Assembly (NCBI RefSeq): GCF_011039175.1
Contig: NZ_JAAKEN010000014.1
Location: 25,945-89,944, forward strand
DNA from: Slackia sp. ZJ119
GTDB lineage: Bacteria; Actinomycetota; Coriobacteriia; Coriobacteriales; Eggerthellaceae
Direction of reading: 5' to 3'
DNA length: 64,000 bases
Each line of letters opens with the position of its first letter. The first letter of the stretch is position 1. A program made the translations under genes and the position numbers. The notes under the pieces are model-generated. The model had not been told where the DNA came from. It made no database searches and was given only the letters and a program-made list of their open reading frames with translations. Below, in pieces: positions 34,869 through 43,700 of the stretch.

Positions 34869-35024
34869 TGTTCGGATGCACAAAATGGCCGGTGGGCCGA
34901 AGGCGGCACGTTCGCCGCTGAACCCGCGTTCGCCGCGCCCTCCGCGGACGGCGCGGCGGCGGGACCGGCGAGGCCAAAAGCCGCCGCAGCCCCGCCCCTG
35001 CCGCCTCCGCCGAGCGAGGCGCCC

Positions 35025-35846
35025 CTACGCCTGGGGATCTGCGGCCTTGCGGATGGGAATCTGCACCTCGGTCAGCCATTCGGACGGGTCGTCCTTGTTC
35101 CAGATGCCGTCGATGTAGCTCGTGCGGGGGTCGCCGGCGATCTCGTAGCCGTTCTGCTCGACCCACTCGAGCGAGTGCGCGAACGCAGGCCCCATGTCCT
35201 CGTAGGGGCCCTGGTGCATCACCGACGCCACGTCAAGCGCGGGCGCCACCTCGAAATGAATCCCGTCGAAGTCGTCCTTCAGCTCGGTCACGGCCTCGCA
35301 GTAGAGGATGTGGTTGTCCGTCTCGCGCCACTCGCGGTCGAGGTTCACCGTGTAGCAGTACTTGGGCGTGGCGCACCTGAGGTCGGGGTATGTCGCACGC
35401 AGCTTCTCGCCGAGCGCCGGCATCTCCTTGAAGTAGTCCGCAAACGTGCGCATCGTGTATTCCTTGCGGTAGATGATCTGCTCGGGGATGTGCTTTACCG
35501 TCGTCGTGTATGGCATGGCGCCCTCCTTGTTCTCTTTCAGGATGAACTGGACGCGAGAGAGCATGGCCTGCCGCTCGGCGATCTCCTGCTCAAGCTCCAT
35601 GGAATGCCGCCGCAGTATCTCGTTCGCATCGCCTCCGGATACGATGCGGGCGACCTGGCCGACGGGAAGCCCCGCCTGGCGAAGCGACTGGATGCGGTGC
35701 AGGTCCACAAGCTGCGCCGCGTCGTAGAGTCGGTATCCCGTGAACCGATCCACCTCGCGCGGCTTCAAAAGCCCCACCTCGTCGTAGTAGCGCAGCGTCT
35801 TCACCGTGGTCATGGCCATCTTCGAGAACTCGCCGATGCGAAACAT
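35025..35846 (-). CDS. MerR-family regulator with GyrI-like effector domain
   Basis: A 273-residue regulator. Residues 1-70 are a MerR helix-turn-helix (FRIGEFSKMAMTTVKTLRYYDEVGLLKP, FTGYRLYD). A coiled coil (about 75-108) joins a GyrI/AraC effector-binding domain (about 118-270, with VASVMHQGPYEDMGPAFAHSLEWVEQNGYE). Such proteins bind bulky hydrophobic or cationic drugs (BltR, BmrR and EcmrR type) and activate exporters. The ATG at 35846 follows AGAAAGGCAAGGC. Upstream is a MerR-type promoter with a long spacer, so it likely controls itself. No drug pump is adjacent, though the FetAB-like transporter lies next downstream on the same strand. Confidence 0.88.
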   Translation of the reverse strand: MFRIGEFSKMAMTTVKTLRYYDEVGLLKPREVDRFTGYRLYDAAQLVDLHRIQSLRQAGLPVGQVARIVSGGDANEILRRHSMELEQEIAERQAMLSRVQFILKENKEGAMPYTTTVKHIPEQIIYRKEYTMRTFADYFKEMPALGEKLRATYPDLRCATPKYCYTVNLDREWRETDNHILYCEAVTELKDDFDGIHFEVAPALDVASVMHQGPYEDMGPAFAHSLEWVEQNGYEIAGDPRTSYIDGIWNKDDPSEWLTEVQIPIRKAADPQA

Positions 35847-35873
35847 GCCTTGCCTTTCTCTCGCGTTGGCGCC

Positions 35874-35904
35874 ATCTTCGCCCCTCCCCCAGCAGGAGAG
35901 TCAA
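35874..35904 (-). promoter_or_regulatory. MerR-type promoter with operator in a 19-bp spacer
   Basis: On the minus strand, TTGACT (35904-35899) is followed by CTCC-TGCTGGG-GGAG and then GAAGAT (35879-35874), giving a 19-bp spacer. Overlong spacers with a CTCC/GGAG dyad between the boxes are the hallmark of MerR-activated promoters. Confidence 0.65.
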
Positions 35905-36124
35905 GGAGGTTTTTGATTATCTCTCACAGATGCGTCGCAGAGGCTCGGCTTTGCGGCAGAACGCGAAGAAAGACCGTCGCGCCCGAGAAGAGCCTGGCAG
36001 GTCTTCTCCGTCTTGGACAACGCGTGCATCTGCGCTCGTTCTGCCGAACGGTTTCGCCGGCTCTCCCGGTCGTTTTGCCCTGCTAGAATGAGAGCGAGCC
36101 GTTTTGACGTTGGAAGGAGCGTTC

Positions 36125-36349
36125 ATGTCCCCTCGGCAGACAGATGTTGCCGACATGCAGTGCTGGCTGCTGCGCATGGCGCAAGTCGCCTGGCACATGC
36201 CGGCGAAAGACGTCGCCATGCTCTTTCGCGACCAGGGCGTTTTCGACTACGTCGACGACCTGTACGACTTGCTTCACGTGAGCAGCTACCAAAGCGCCCT
36301 TGGCGATGTGGAAAGGTACCTGCAGGCTCGGGGGGCTTTGCCATGCTAG
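36125..36349 (+). CDS. DUF3791-domain protein
   Basis: A 74-residue protein of the DUF3791 family: QCWLLRMAQVAWHMPAKDVAMLF then VFDYVDDLYDLLHVSSYQSALGDVERYL. These small helical proteins are encoded directly before DUF3990 proteins in many gut bacteria and look like the antitoxin-like partner of a two- or three-gene cassette. GGAAGGAGC sits before ATG 36125. It overlaps the next gene by 7 bp. The cassette here is damaged because the DUF3990 gene is truncated. Confidence 0.75.
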   Translation: MSPRQTDVADMQCWLLRMAQVAWHMPAKDVAMLFRDQGVFDYVDDLYDLLHVSSYQSALGDVERYLQARGALPC

Positions 36350-36510
36350 CGTTGCACGAGGGGTTGGTTCTTTATCATGGCAGCTATGCCGAAGTGCGCG
36401 AAATCGATCTGACGCGCTGCGCTCCGGGAAAAGACTTCGGCCGCGGATTCAGAACCGAGAAGTCGATCGGCCATCTCGTCTTCGAAGGGAGCGATGTTTG
36501 TGAAGGCTAA
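36343..36510 (+). pseudogene. Truncated DUF3990 protein
   Basis: From ATG 36343 the frame reads LYHGSYAEVREIDLTRC, then APGKDFGRGF, the normal DUF3990 N-terminus. After RTEKSIG it no longer matches, and it ends after 55 residues. Family members are about 150-170 residues long. DUF3990 has an ADP-ribosyltransferase-like fold, in which the YHGS histidine and the tyrosine after KDFGxGF are important. Here the tyrosine-containing strand and everything beyond are deleted. It overlaps the DUF3791 gene and the next gene, as expected for a once-compact cassette. Confidence 0.65.
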
Positions 36511-36754
36511 CTTCGGAGACCCGTCGACCGAGTCCCAAATGGAAGCCTGCGCGGTCATGGCCATGCGCATGATGCTCGAAGACTTCTCCGACGAGAAGGG
36601 GTGCTCCTTCCCGGACGCCCTTGTCCGGTTCGCCGGATCGCGCACCTACCAGATGCTCTTCGACTACGACACGCGCCTGTGGGCCGAAGGCCCCGACTAC
36701 TTGCGCGACGTCTGGATGCGCGAGAAAGCCAACAGCGCCCGCCGAACAAGCTAG
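36494..36754 (+). CDS. Small hypothetical protein, third gene of the DUF3791/DUF3990 cassette
   Basis: An 86-residue helical protein (84 if GTG 36500 is the start, which spaces better to GAAGGGAG). Key stretches are ESQMEACAVMAMRMMLEDFS, FAGSRTYQMLFDYDTRLWAEGPDYLRDVW. I recall similar small proteins next to DUF3990 genes, but I cannot name the family. The beginning overlaps the truncated DUF3990 frame, so its original N-terminus may be missing. It is probably the residue of an antitoxin or accessory gene. Confidence 0.55.
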   Translation: MFVKANFGDPSTESQMEACAVMAMRMMLEDFSDEKGCSFPDALVRFAGSRTYQMLFDYDTRLWAEGPDYLRDVWMREKANSARRTS

Positions 36755-36847
36755 TCGAACAAGAACCGGCCGAGCACGCACCTGCTCAGGCGACGATGGC
36801 CGGGCACCGCCATGCAGGTCCAGAGCTGGCGGAATCGGTCAGCGCTT

Positions 36848-38149
36848 CTAGCCCCACAGATCGGTATTCGACATGGCGTACAGAGGGACGCTCCTCATCC
36901 AGTCTTGCTCGCGATAGCCCGATAGGCTGAAGCGCACGGACTTGATATTCGGATGGGAGTCCTTGAACGCTCGAAGGCTTTTGGACCGAAGGTTCTCGCC
37001 TGCCTTCGCCTCAACGGCGAAGACGCTGTTTGGGCCTTGCACCAAGAAGTCGATCTTCCCAGAAGAGTTCTCCGCCGACCAATAGTACGGCACAAGCCCG
37101 CAGTCGGAAACGAGCTGCTGGCAGACGTACTGCTCGGTAAGGGAGCCTTTGAACTCTTCGAAAATCTCGCTGCCTCCGACAACCGTCTCCTTGCCCAGCT
37201 GAGCCATCGCCCCGAGCAGGCCGACGTCGACCAGGAAGAGCTTGAACGCCGTGTCGTCGGCATAGGGACGCAGAGGAATGCCGGGCTTTGATATTCTGCG
37301 GACGAGAGTCGCGATCCCTGCCCGGGAAAGCCACGTGATGCCGGATCGGTAGTTTCTCGCCCGCGCTCCTTGTGCGATATGGCTGAACACGAACTTTTTG
37401 TTCTCGCGGCCCAGGTGAGTCGGGACCGATCTCCATGCTGCGAGCGCATATTCGGTCTCGGTTCTGCCGAGGTGTTTCGAGATGTCGCGCTCGTAGCCCC
37501 GAAGGATTTCGAGCTGCACTTCCCGCGCATCCTCTAGAAGACCTCGATCCAAAAAGGAGCTCACCGCCTCGGGCATGCCTCCTACATAATAGTACTGGCG
37601 AAGGAGCGGGACGAATTTGCTCGAAAAGGCGTTCATGAGATCGGCGTCCCCGGAATCGATCAGGTCGCAAAGGGCTCGATTCCCTGTCGCAACGAGAAAC
37701 TCCCGAAAATGGAGGGGATGAAGGTCGAACGCGTCCACCTTCCCTACGGGATAGCCGCTGCCCTCATGGACCGTAATGCCCAGAAGGGACCCTGCGGCAG
37801 CAACTGCATGCCCAGGCGCGTCTTCGCAGAAATATTTGAGGCTGGTAAGCGCTTTCGGACATGCCTGGATTTCGTCGAGGACGATGAGGGTGCCGCCTTC
37901 GGACACGGCCTCTCCCGTCTCGAATTGGATGGCGGAGATGATGCGGGGAATGTCGTAACCAAGCTCGAACTGCTCGCACATCCGGGGGTTGCCGTCCAGG
38001 TTCACGTACGCGACGTTTTTGAACTGCGTCCTGCCGAACTCTTTGAGCAGCCACGTTTTGCCGACCTGACGCGCTCCATTGAGAATGAGCGGCTTGCGGC
38101 GAGACTTGCCTTTCCAGGCGACGAGCTTGCTCATGAGAAACCGTTCCAT
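36848..38149 (-). CDS. AAA_14/DUF4143 ATPase (second copy)
   Basis: A 433-residue protein. The AAA domain has Walker A LILNGARQVGKTWLLKEF (about residues 20-37), Walker B TLIVLDEIQACPKAL and sensor AVAAAGSLLGI. The C-terminal DUF4143 domain has YYVGGMPEAVSSFL, the nuclease-like SGKIDFLVQ and FAVEAKAGENLRSKSL, which keep the D-ExK pattern of PD-(D/E)XK folds. It is not closely related to the copy at 11976-13220. AGGAGGAAGC before ATG 38149 sets the start. The stop lies in a fragment of the 13322-type repeat, and a large dyad lies directly upstream. Confidence 0.87.
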   Translation of the reverse strand: MERFLMSKLVAWKGKSRRKPLILNGARQVGKTWLLKEFGRTQFKNVAYVNLDGNPRMCEQFELGYDIPRIISAIQFETGEAVSEGGTLIVLDEIQACPKALTSLKYFCEDAPGHAVAAAGSLLGITVHEGSGYPVGKVDAFDLHPLHFREFLVATGNRALCDLIDSGDADLMNAFSSKFVPLLRQYYYVGGMPEAVSSFLDRGLLEDAREVQLEILRGYERDISKHLGRTETEYALAAWRSVPTHLGRENKKFVFSHIAQGARARNYRSGITWLSRAGIATLVRRISKPGIPLRPYADDTAFKLFLVDVGLLGAMAQLGKETVVGGSEIFEEFKGSLTEQYVCQQLVSDCGLVPYYWSAENSSGKIDFLVQGPNSVFAVEAKAGENLRSKSLRAFKDSHPNIKSVRFSLSGYREQDWMRSVPLYAMSNTDLWG

Positions 38150-38168
38150 GCTTCCTCCTGCCAAAGGC

Positions 38169-38210
38169 TACGGCCTTATTTTCGCATAAAATGGCGAAAA
38201 CAAGGCCGTA
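38169..38210 (-). promoter_or_regulatory. 17-bp inverted repeat directly upstream of the second DUF4143 ATPase
   Basis: The arms at 38169-38185 and 38194-38210 (TACGGCCTTATTTTCGC and its complement, 16 of 17 matching) surround AT-rich ATAAAATG. A further GGCGAAAA lies at 38224-38231. It begins 20 bp before the start codon, so it probably overlaps the promoter and acts as an operator. Confidence 0.65.
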
Positions 38211-38253
38211 AAAGAGCCAAAATTGGCGAAAATCAGGTGGTATTGCCCCTCCG

Positions 38254-39354
38254 TCAGGCCCCTTCCCTTTCGAGCTTCGCAATGGCCCAGTCGATGGCCC
38301 GCAGCACCGACGGCTCTTCGGCGGCTTGGCGTGCCTTGCGAAGCGCGGGCACGTGGCGTGCGTCCCCGGTGTTGCCGAGCGCGACGGCGGCGTTCCTGCG
38401 AAAAACGTTGCGGTCTTTAATATAGTTGTACATGACGGGGCGGACGACTGCTTCGTAATAGGCGTCGTCGAGCGCCAAGATGCGCTCAAGGTCGAACTCC
38501 TTCGACAGCAGTTCCAAAAACGGGTCTTTTGCCGTGGCCTTCTCCAAGACGGCGCGGTTGCGCGGGCAGGCGGCCTGACACGCGTCGCAGCCGTGGATGC
38601 GCTCGCCCATGGCGTCCCAGATCTCTTCTTGTGCGCCCGGCTCGAACCGCTGGTTGTTGAACAGGATGCATTTGTGCAGGTCAAGCTTGTAAGGCTCGAC
38701 GATCGCGCCCGTGGGGCAGGCGTCGATGCAGCGGCGGCATCCCGAAGGGCACTCGTCGCCGGCCCTTTCGCCGATCGTCTTCAGCTTCGCGTCCACCAGC
38801 ATGGTCACCAAGATGACGAACGAGCCGTCCTGCCTGGTGTAGGCGAAGTTGTTGCGGCCGAAGCTCACGATTCCGGCCTCGGCGCAAGCGATGCGCTGAG
38901 GGACGCGGAACTGCGCAGCATCGACGCGCATCCCCTCGCCCTCGAGAAAGCGGGCGAGCTCTTCGATCCGAAAGGCATGCGCCGTGCCAGGCTGCGGCGT
39001 ATAGGCTCGCGAAAGATACGTCCTGGCAACCGAAGCCAAGAGGTTTTCGGGGTAATCGACGCCCGCGTACCCCAGGGTCGCGCACACGACGCTGTCGGCC
39101 CACGGGTTGAGCGTCTTTGCCCGGGCCAGCCGCGCAAGAAGCGAATCGTCGCCCTGCGTGAAGATGCCGTAGTTCGGGCGTCGGCTTGCCTCTTCCAGAA
39201 CTTCCGGATAGTCGCGAAGCGCGGCGAAACCGACGTTGGTGAAGCCGAGCTCCAGCCCGCGGCGCACGATCCTGTGCTCTAGGCCGGAATAACAATTACC
39301 ACCAAGGTCAACGTTAAGTTCCGTCCCTGTTGGAATGCCTGCTTCCCCTTGCAT
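38254..39354 (-). CDS. QueG-like epoxyqueuosine reductase family iron-sulfur protein
   Basis: A 366-residue protein with the QueG layout. It has an N-terminal cobalamin-type domain (VCATLGYAGVDYPENLL, FVILVTMLVDAKLK), then two 4Fe-4S motifs (CPSGCRRCIDACPTGAI and CDACQAACPRN) and a C-terminal HEAT-like segment (FRRNAAVALGNTGDARHVPAL). True QueG reduces epoxyqueuosine in tRNA using B12. The N-terminal start region differs from typical QueG, so a paralogous reductase is possible. GAGAGG spaces to ATG 39354. It is a single gene on the minus strand; no other queuosine genes are near. Confidence 0.8.
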   Translation of the reverse strand: MQGEAGIPTGTELNVDLGGNCYSGLEHRIVRRGLELGFTNVGFAALRDYPEVLEEASRRPNYGIFTQGDDSLLARLARAKTLNPWADSVVCATLGYAGVDYPENLLASVARTYLSRAYTPQPGTAHAFRIEELARFLEGEGMRVDAAQFRVPQRIACAEAGIVSFGRNNFAYTRQDGSFVILVTMLVDAKLKTIGERAGDECPSGCRRCIDACPTGAIVEPYKLDLHKCILFNNQRFEPGAQEEIWDAMGERIHGCDACQAACPRNRAVLEKATAKDPFLELLSKEFDLERILALDDAYYEAVVRPVMYNYIKDRNVFRRNAAVALGNTGDARHVPALRKARQAAEEPSVLRAIDWAIAKLEREGA

Positions 39355-39494
39355 GGCAGCCGCCTCTCACGCCTCAAGCGATATCGATGACCAGCATTTT
39401 TAGCAAGAAAAAGGAGGGGCACAAACGACGGGCCGGCCTTCATCAGCGCTTCCCTCGGAACAACAGCCGCAGCATGGCAGACAAACGCCCGGCG

Positions 39495-39872
39495 CTACAA
39501 AACATCGTCTTGAGGCGCAATCTTCCTTAGTGTCTCGTTTTCAAATTCAAGAGCAATGCCATGCTCGGGATCAAAGCGATAATCGCACATAAGAGCAACG
39601 ACGCGTTTCTTGGAAGCGCGCATTACGTAGAGGGAAACGGGTTTGACATATTTGAAGATATTATCTATGGTATCAGAGCCTATCTGATCCCCGTCATGTT
39701 GAACGCAGTATTTCTTCAACGGCTCAAGCGCGGCATCCACCACCTGCCACTTTTCCTGAATCGCATCAAGAGCGTCTTCTTGAACGCTGAGCACGTCTTC
39801 GCCTTTGTAGCAGTCGAACACCACATCGATTTCGAACGGCCTTCCCCAAATTGCTGCGTTGATCTTAGTCAT
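39495..39872 (-). CDS. Probable immunity protein (DUF6985-like)
   Basis: A 125-residue acidic protein: MTKINAAIWGRPFEIDVVFDCY, GEDVLSVQEDALDAI, VALMCDYRFDPEHGIALEFENE and a C-terminal IAPQDDVL. The CDYRFDPEHGIAL stretch and overall layout match small immunity-like proteins encoded behind HNH/EndoVII toxins. It should bind and block the nuclease from the preceding gene. Its ATG (39872, after AAAGGTGG) overlaps the toxin stop by 8 bp, the normal coupling of a toxin-immunity pair. The gene ends the island operon. Confidence 0.7.
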   Translation of the reverse strand: MTKINAAIWGRPFEIDVVFDCYKGEDVLSVQEDALDAIQEKWQVVDAALEPLKKYCVQHDGDQIGSDTIDNIFKYVKPVSLYVMRASKKRVVALMCDYRFDPEHGIALEFENETLRKIAPQDDVL

Positions 39873-40644
39873 CAAAACCACCTTTGCTGCCTTCGTGTTT
39901 CAAGCATTCAGCCACGCCCCCAAAATGTCTACAGGCATTGTGCACATCTTGAGGAACTAACTGGCAAGTCTTCATGTCGCTGCATTCATGCCAAGAATAA
40001 TTGTTTTCTCTACGCCAATCACAGACATCCCGGGAGGTCCAATCGCTGCGACCATCTCTATTGGCATCGTTCCACTGCTTTGCGCAAGCGTCATCGGCTT
40101 TTGCAAAATTACCCTCTGGACCGTAGCGTTTTGAAGTCATATCTATAGACACGGAAGCTTCAGAGCAAGGAGAGAAGTCGGGGATCGCCCTCTTGTAAAC
40201 AATCCCGTCAAGGCCATACTTCTCCAATGTTGCTCGCACCTGCGCATCTTTGGGAATAAACTTCGAGTTTCCACGTTCTCCTTCGAACGAACCCAGTGGT
40301 CCGTTCTCCACGGGAGTGTATTTCATCCGCTCGGCTTCCGTGCTGAGCATCTTGCGCTCCCCCGCGTTTTCGATGGCGCTTTCCGATGCGTGTTTTTCGA
40401 TCACTTGCGAACCAGCAGGATCGATCAATCGATCCACGTCGATGCCTTCCGTATCGCCCAAACGTGCCGGAATCTCCCTCGAGCCGTCTATCAGCTTGTC
40501 CGGATCAAACGCATCGCTTGCTTCGCCATTTCGAACGTCAATGCTTTCAGGCTGAATCATTTTGTCGGGATCGAATCCTCGCATATCGGATGCGCTTGGT
40601 GCATCTTGGGTCCGAGCAGTCTCAGCCATTCTTTTTTTCGCCAT
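39865..40644 (-). CDS. HNH/EndoVII-type nuclease toxin
   Basis: A 259-residue protein. The C-terminal 90 residues match the HNH/EndoVII toxin fold: DWTSRDVCDWRRENNYSWHE, MKTCQLVPQDVHNACRHFGG; the WHE, H and H residues are catalytic or metal-binding. The N-terminal part has three related short repeats (FDPDKMI, FDPDKLI, IDVDRLIDP) that may be a delivery or docking tag. No signal peptide is present. AGAGGATAGC precedes ATG 40644, chosen over a frame start 78 nt upstream. It lies 117 bp behind the HerA-like ATPase gene and overlaps the immunity gene, so it is the probable cargo or effector of the island. Confidence 0.82.
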   Translation of the reverse strand: MAKKRMAETARTQDAPSASDMRGFDPDKMIQPESIDVRNGEASDAFDPDKLIDGSREIPARLGDTEGIDVDRLIDPAGSQVIEKHASESAIENAGERKMLSTEAERMKYTPVENGPLGSFEGERGNSKFIPKDAQVRATLEKYGLDGIVYKRAIPDFSPCSEASVSIDMTSKRYGPEGNFAKADDACAKQWNDANRDGRSDWTSRDVCDWRRENNYSWHECSDMKTCQLVPQDVHNACRHFGGVAECLKHEGSKGGFDD

Positions 40645-40761
40645 AACCGCTATCCTCTGTTCTTCAGTTCGCCGTACATCCGGGATCAAAGCCGAGGTCA
40701 AAATCTCTCTCCTTCGCCCCAACTTCTAAAACGTCTTGGCCCTGCCTCATGCGAAGCAACA

Positions 40762-43700
40762 TTATCTCAGCCCGCCCCAGTTGTACCAGTCTTTGAACGA
40801 CCGCTCGTCACCAAGCTCGTTGAACACGTAGTCGGTGATAATCCCTTGAACGATCATTCTCCTTGTGCGGTCAGACAGCTCCGATGCCGCAAGGGATTCG
40901 GTCGCATCCTCCGCCGCCCTCGTCCAGCTTGTCATCTCGGAACTTGAGTTCACCGACTCGACGACCTTCTTGTGAACATTGGGGAACAAAGCCGTCATCA
41001 GCGGAGCGATTTTCGTCATTCGAGGCTCGACAGGCGGATTCTCGATCGCCTTCAACACCGCCACTCTCATCGATGGAACCAGCCCAAGTGCTTCGAGATA
41101 GGCTTTTATCTCAGAGAGGCTGACGCAACTCGGCAAAGATCCGGCGTTAGCAAGTATGTCGGCCACCCGGAACGAAACGCCAGCTTCAACAGGCGTTCCA
41201 GCATGTCTCTCGCGTCGGTATGAGTACGTGCTGCCCTCTTCTGCCTTTGCGACCTTGCAAAGGACCGGTTCGATCCAGTCGTTTTGATAGACTGCAGCAA
41301 CGCCTCGGGGCAGTCGTGCAAGCTCGACTATCTGGCCGTCGCTCAGGTTGGCCGCTCTGCCTACAAGCTCCCTATCGGAAAGGTCTGGCAGCCTCATGAT
41401 GATCTTTGTATTCGTGTTCCTGATTGCGGACATGTCAAGAAGTCCGGGGGCCTGGTCGGCGATGATGAACCCTTCTCCATAGGTTCGCATCTCAGCGATG
41501 GCGTTCGAAAGCATTTCGACGCTCTTGCCAAGAAGGTTGCCGCTCTCCGAAGAAGACGAGGACGCTGTGCTTTTTAGCAGGTTGTGAGCCTCTTCCAGCA
41601 CCGTAATGTGCCTCAAAGGGGCGTTCATGCCCTCGCAAGCAACCATCCTGTGCTCCTGGAGCTTGAGCACCAAAAGCCCCATGAGAAGGGACTTCGTCTC
41701 AGTCGAGCCAACACGGCTGAGATCAACCACGACTTTCTTATCGAACAGATCTTCCGCCGCAATTTCGCTCGAGGAGAGAATCATTCCGTTAAGGCCGTTC
41801 GTAAGAGATTGCAAACGCGTAAGCAGAGAACCTTTGTAGGCACCTTTGTTTTCCGCATCATATTCAGAAGTGTCGAGTATGACCTTAACGTTTCGCGCAA
41901 CGTCAGCGAATACCGGAAACAGGTCATTGCCGTAGCAGTTGCTTGACTCAGTAAGGTCCCAGCCGCAATCTTCGTAGGATTTCTCGATAGCGTTCTTCAA
42001 AACGGCAGGCATTGCGGCATACATCGGCCAGCAAACATTGAATATTTCAACGAGCCTGTCCAAGTGCTCCAAGACGTGAATTCCCTCAGGAAAACTGAAC
42101 GGGTTGATCTGCAAAAGAGGCGTCAGATCGGGATTCGTGCCATAAACCGACACGTCGTCAAGCCCTCCGAAAATGTCTTTGTATTCGCCCTTCGCAGGTT
42201 CGATGACGAGAAAGCCCAGGCCAGATCCTATGGCCTCGTCAAGAATCTTGCAAACTGTGTTGGTCTTGCCTGCGCCAGTGCTACCGGTAATGAATGCGTG
42301 TGCAGTAAGCGAGTCGGGGTTGAGCGCCACGGGAACCGGTTCCTCTTGGTGCATGTGAAAGATATTTCCAATCTGGAATCCGCTGTCAAGAGCACGCTCA
42401 TCGAACGACGTGACGTTGCGCCCAAATTCCGCACACTCGATAACGGGCAGTCCCGCCACGGATTTGCGCGGAAAGTTCAGGGAGTAAGCGAGCTCTTTGC
42501 CAGACAGCGACGTCGTCGCACTGACCACGGCTGGATACACGGCGAAACGCGAATCCACATCCAAAAGACCAGGAGCCATAGAAAACAGCGGATGCCGAAG
42601 CGTCCTCAGGTACTCACAGATCGTGCGAGCCTGACCGCTTTCTTCGCCCATGTCGCCTCGCCACAAGTTGATGGAAGACTGGCTCAGATAGGACTCCTCG
42701 CCTTGAGTGGTCGCCAGGTAGGAATGAGCGACGTTATTGGCAATGTCGGGTTCTTCGCTTACCACGTAGGCCGCGAAATCCCAAAGACCAAGCGCTGTGG
42801 CCTCGTCAAGCCGCTTCATTTGATCTTCGAGGATTTGCAGAGAGTGTTTGACAGCGTGATTCGTAAAAGACTGCGTGATCCCTTCGTTCTTGCCGATGGT
42901 GGCCGTCACGCTGGACGCGCGGGCGAAACTTGCCCCGAAGTTCGCGCCAAGACTGGTAGACGCCACAGCGCCCACGGTCTTTCCCACCGAGTTGGAAACC
43001 GCCCGTCCAAGCGAGTTCGCAACGGCCTTGCCCGTGGTTTCACCGACGGCGCGCGCAGTTGACGTAGCCACTGCGACGCTCTCAGAAGACCCACCAGTTG
43101 TGCTCACTGACGCCGACGCTTCCCCGCCAACACCAAAAGGCTTCACGCCCGTGGAAAAGCTCCCTCCCGCTGTTGCCGACTCGAACGTGCTCTCGGTCAT
43201 CGTCTTGCTCGCGCTCGTCGTATCCGTAATGGACTTCGCAACAGAGTCGGTAACCGCATGGCTGGTGGAATCGGTAACACCATCCGTTGTTGAAATGGCA
43301 GAGTTGACTCCGTTCTGCCTCCCGGCACTCACGCCAGCATTGACGCCAATGGTCGCCATCGCCATCGCGGCATCCGATTGTGTATACGTGAAATTGGTCG
43401 ACCATGCGGCGAAGGGAGCCAACGCCGTAAACAACTCGGACAGACGCAGCTTTCGTTGTTCGGCATCCTGCACAGGCGTCGCCAACAGAATCAGCGTGTA
43501 CTCTTCGCTTCTCCTTCTTGGCACAATGCCATCGAGAACCTTTTCGATAGTCTGGCTGATGAACTTCTCAGACTTCTCTGCTGGAATGTTGGAGATCGCC
43601 GCCACGGAGTACGGCGCACCCTCCTCTAAGGCAGGGAGCGCCCCAAAACCCGCAGAAGACACTTCCGAGCCGGAGAAATTCCCTCGAATCGCCTCTTGAA

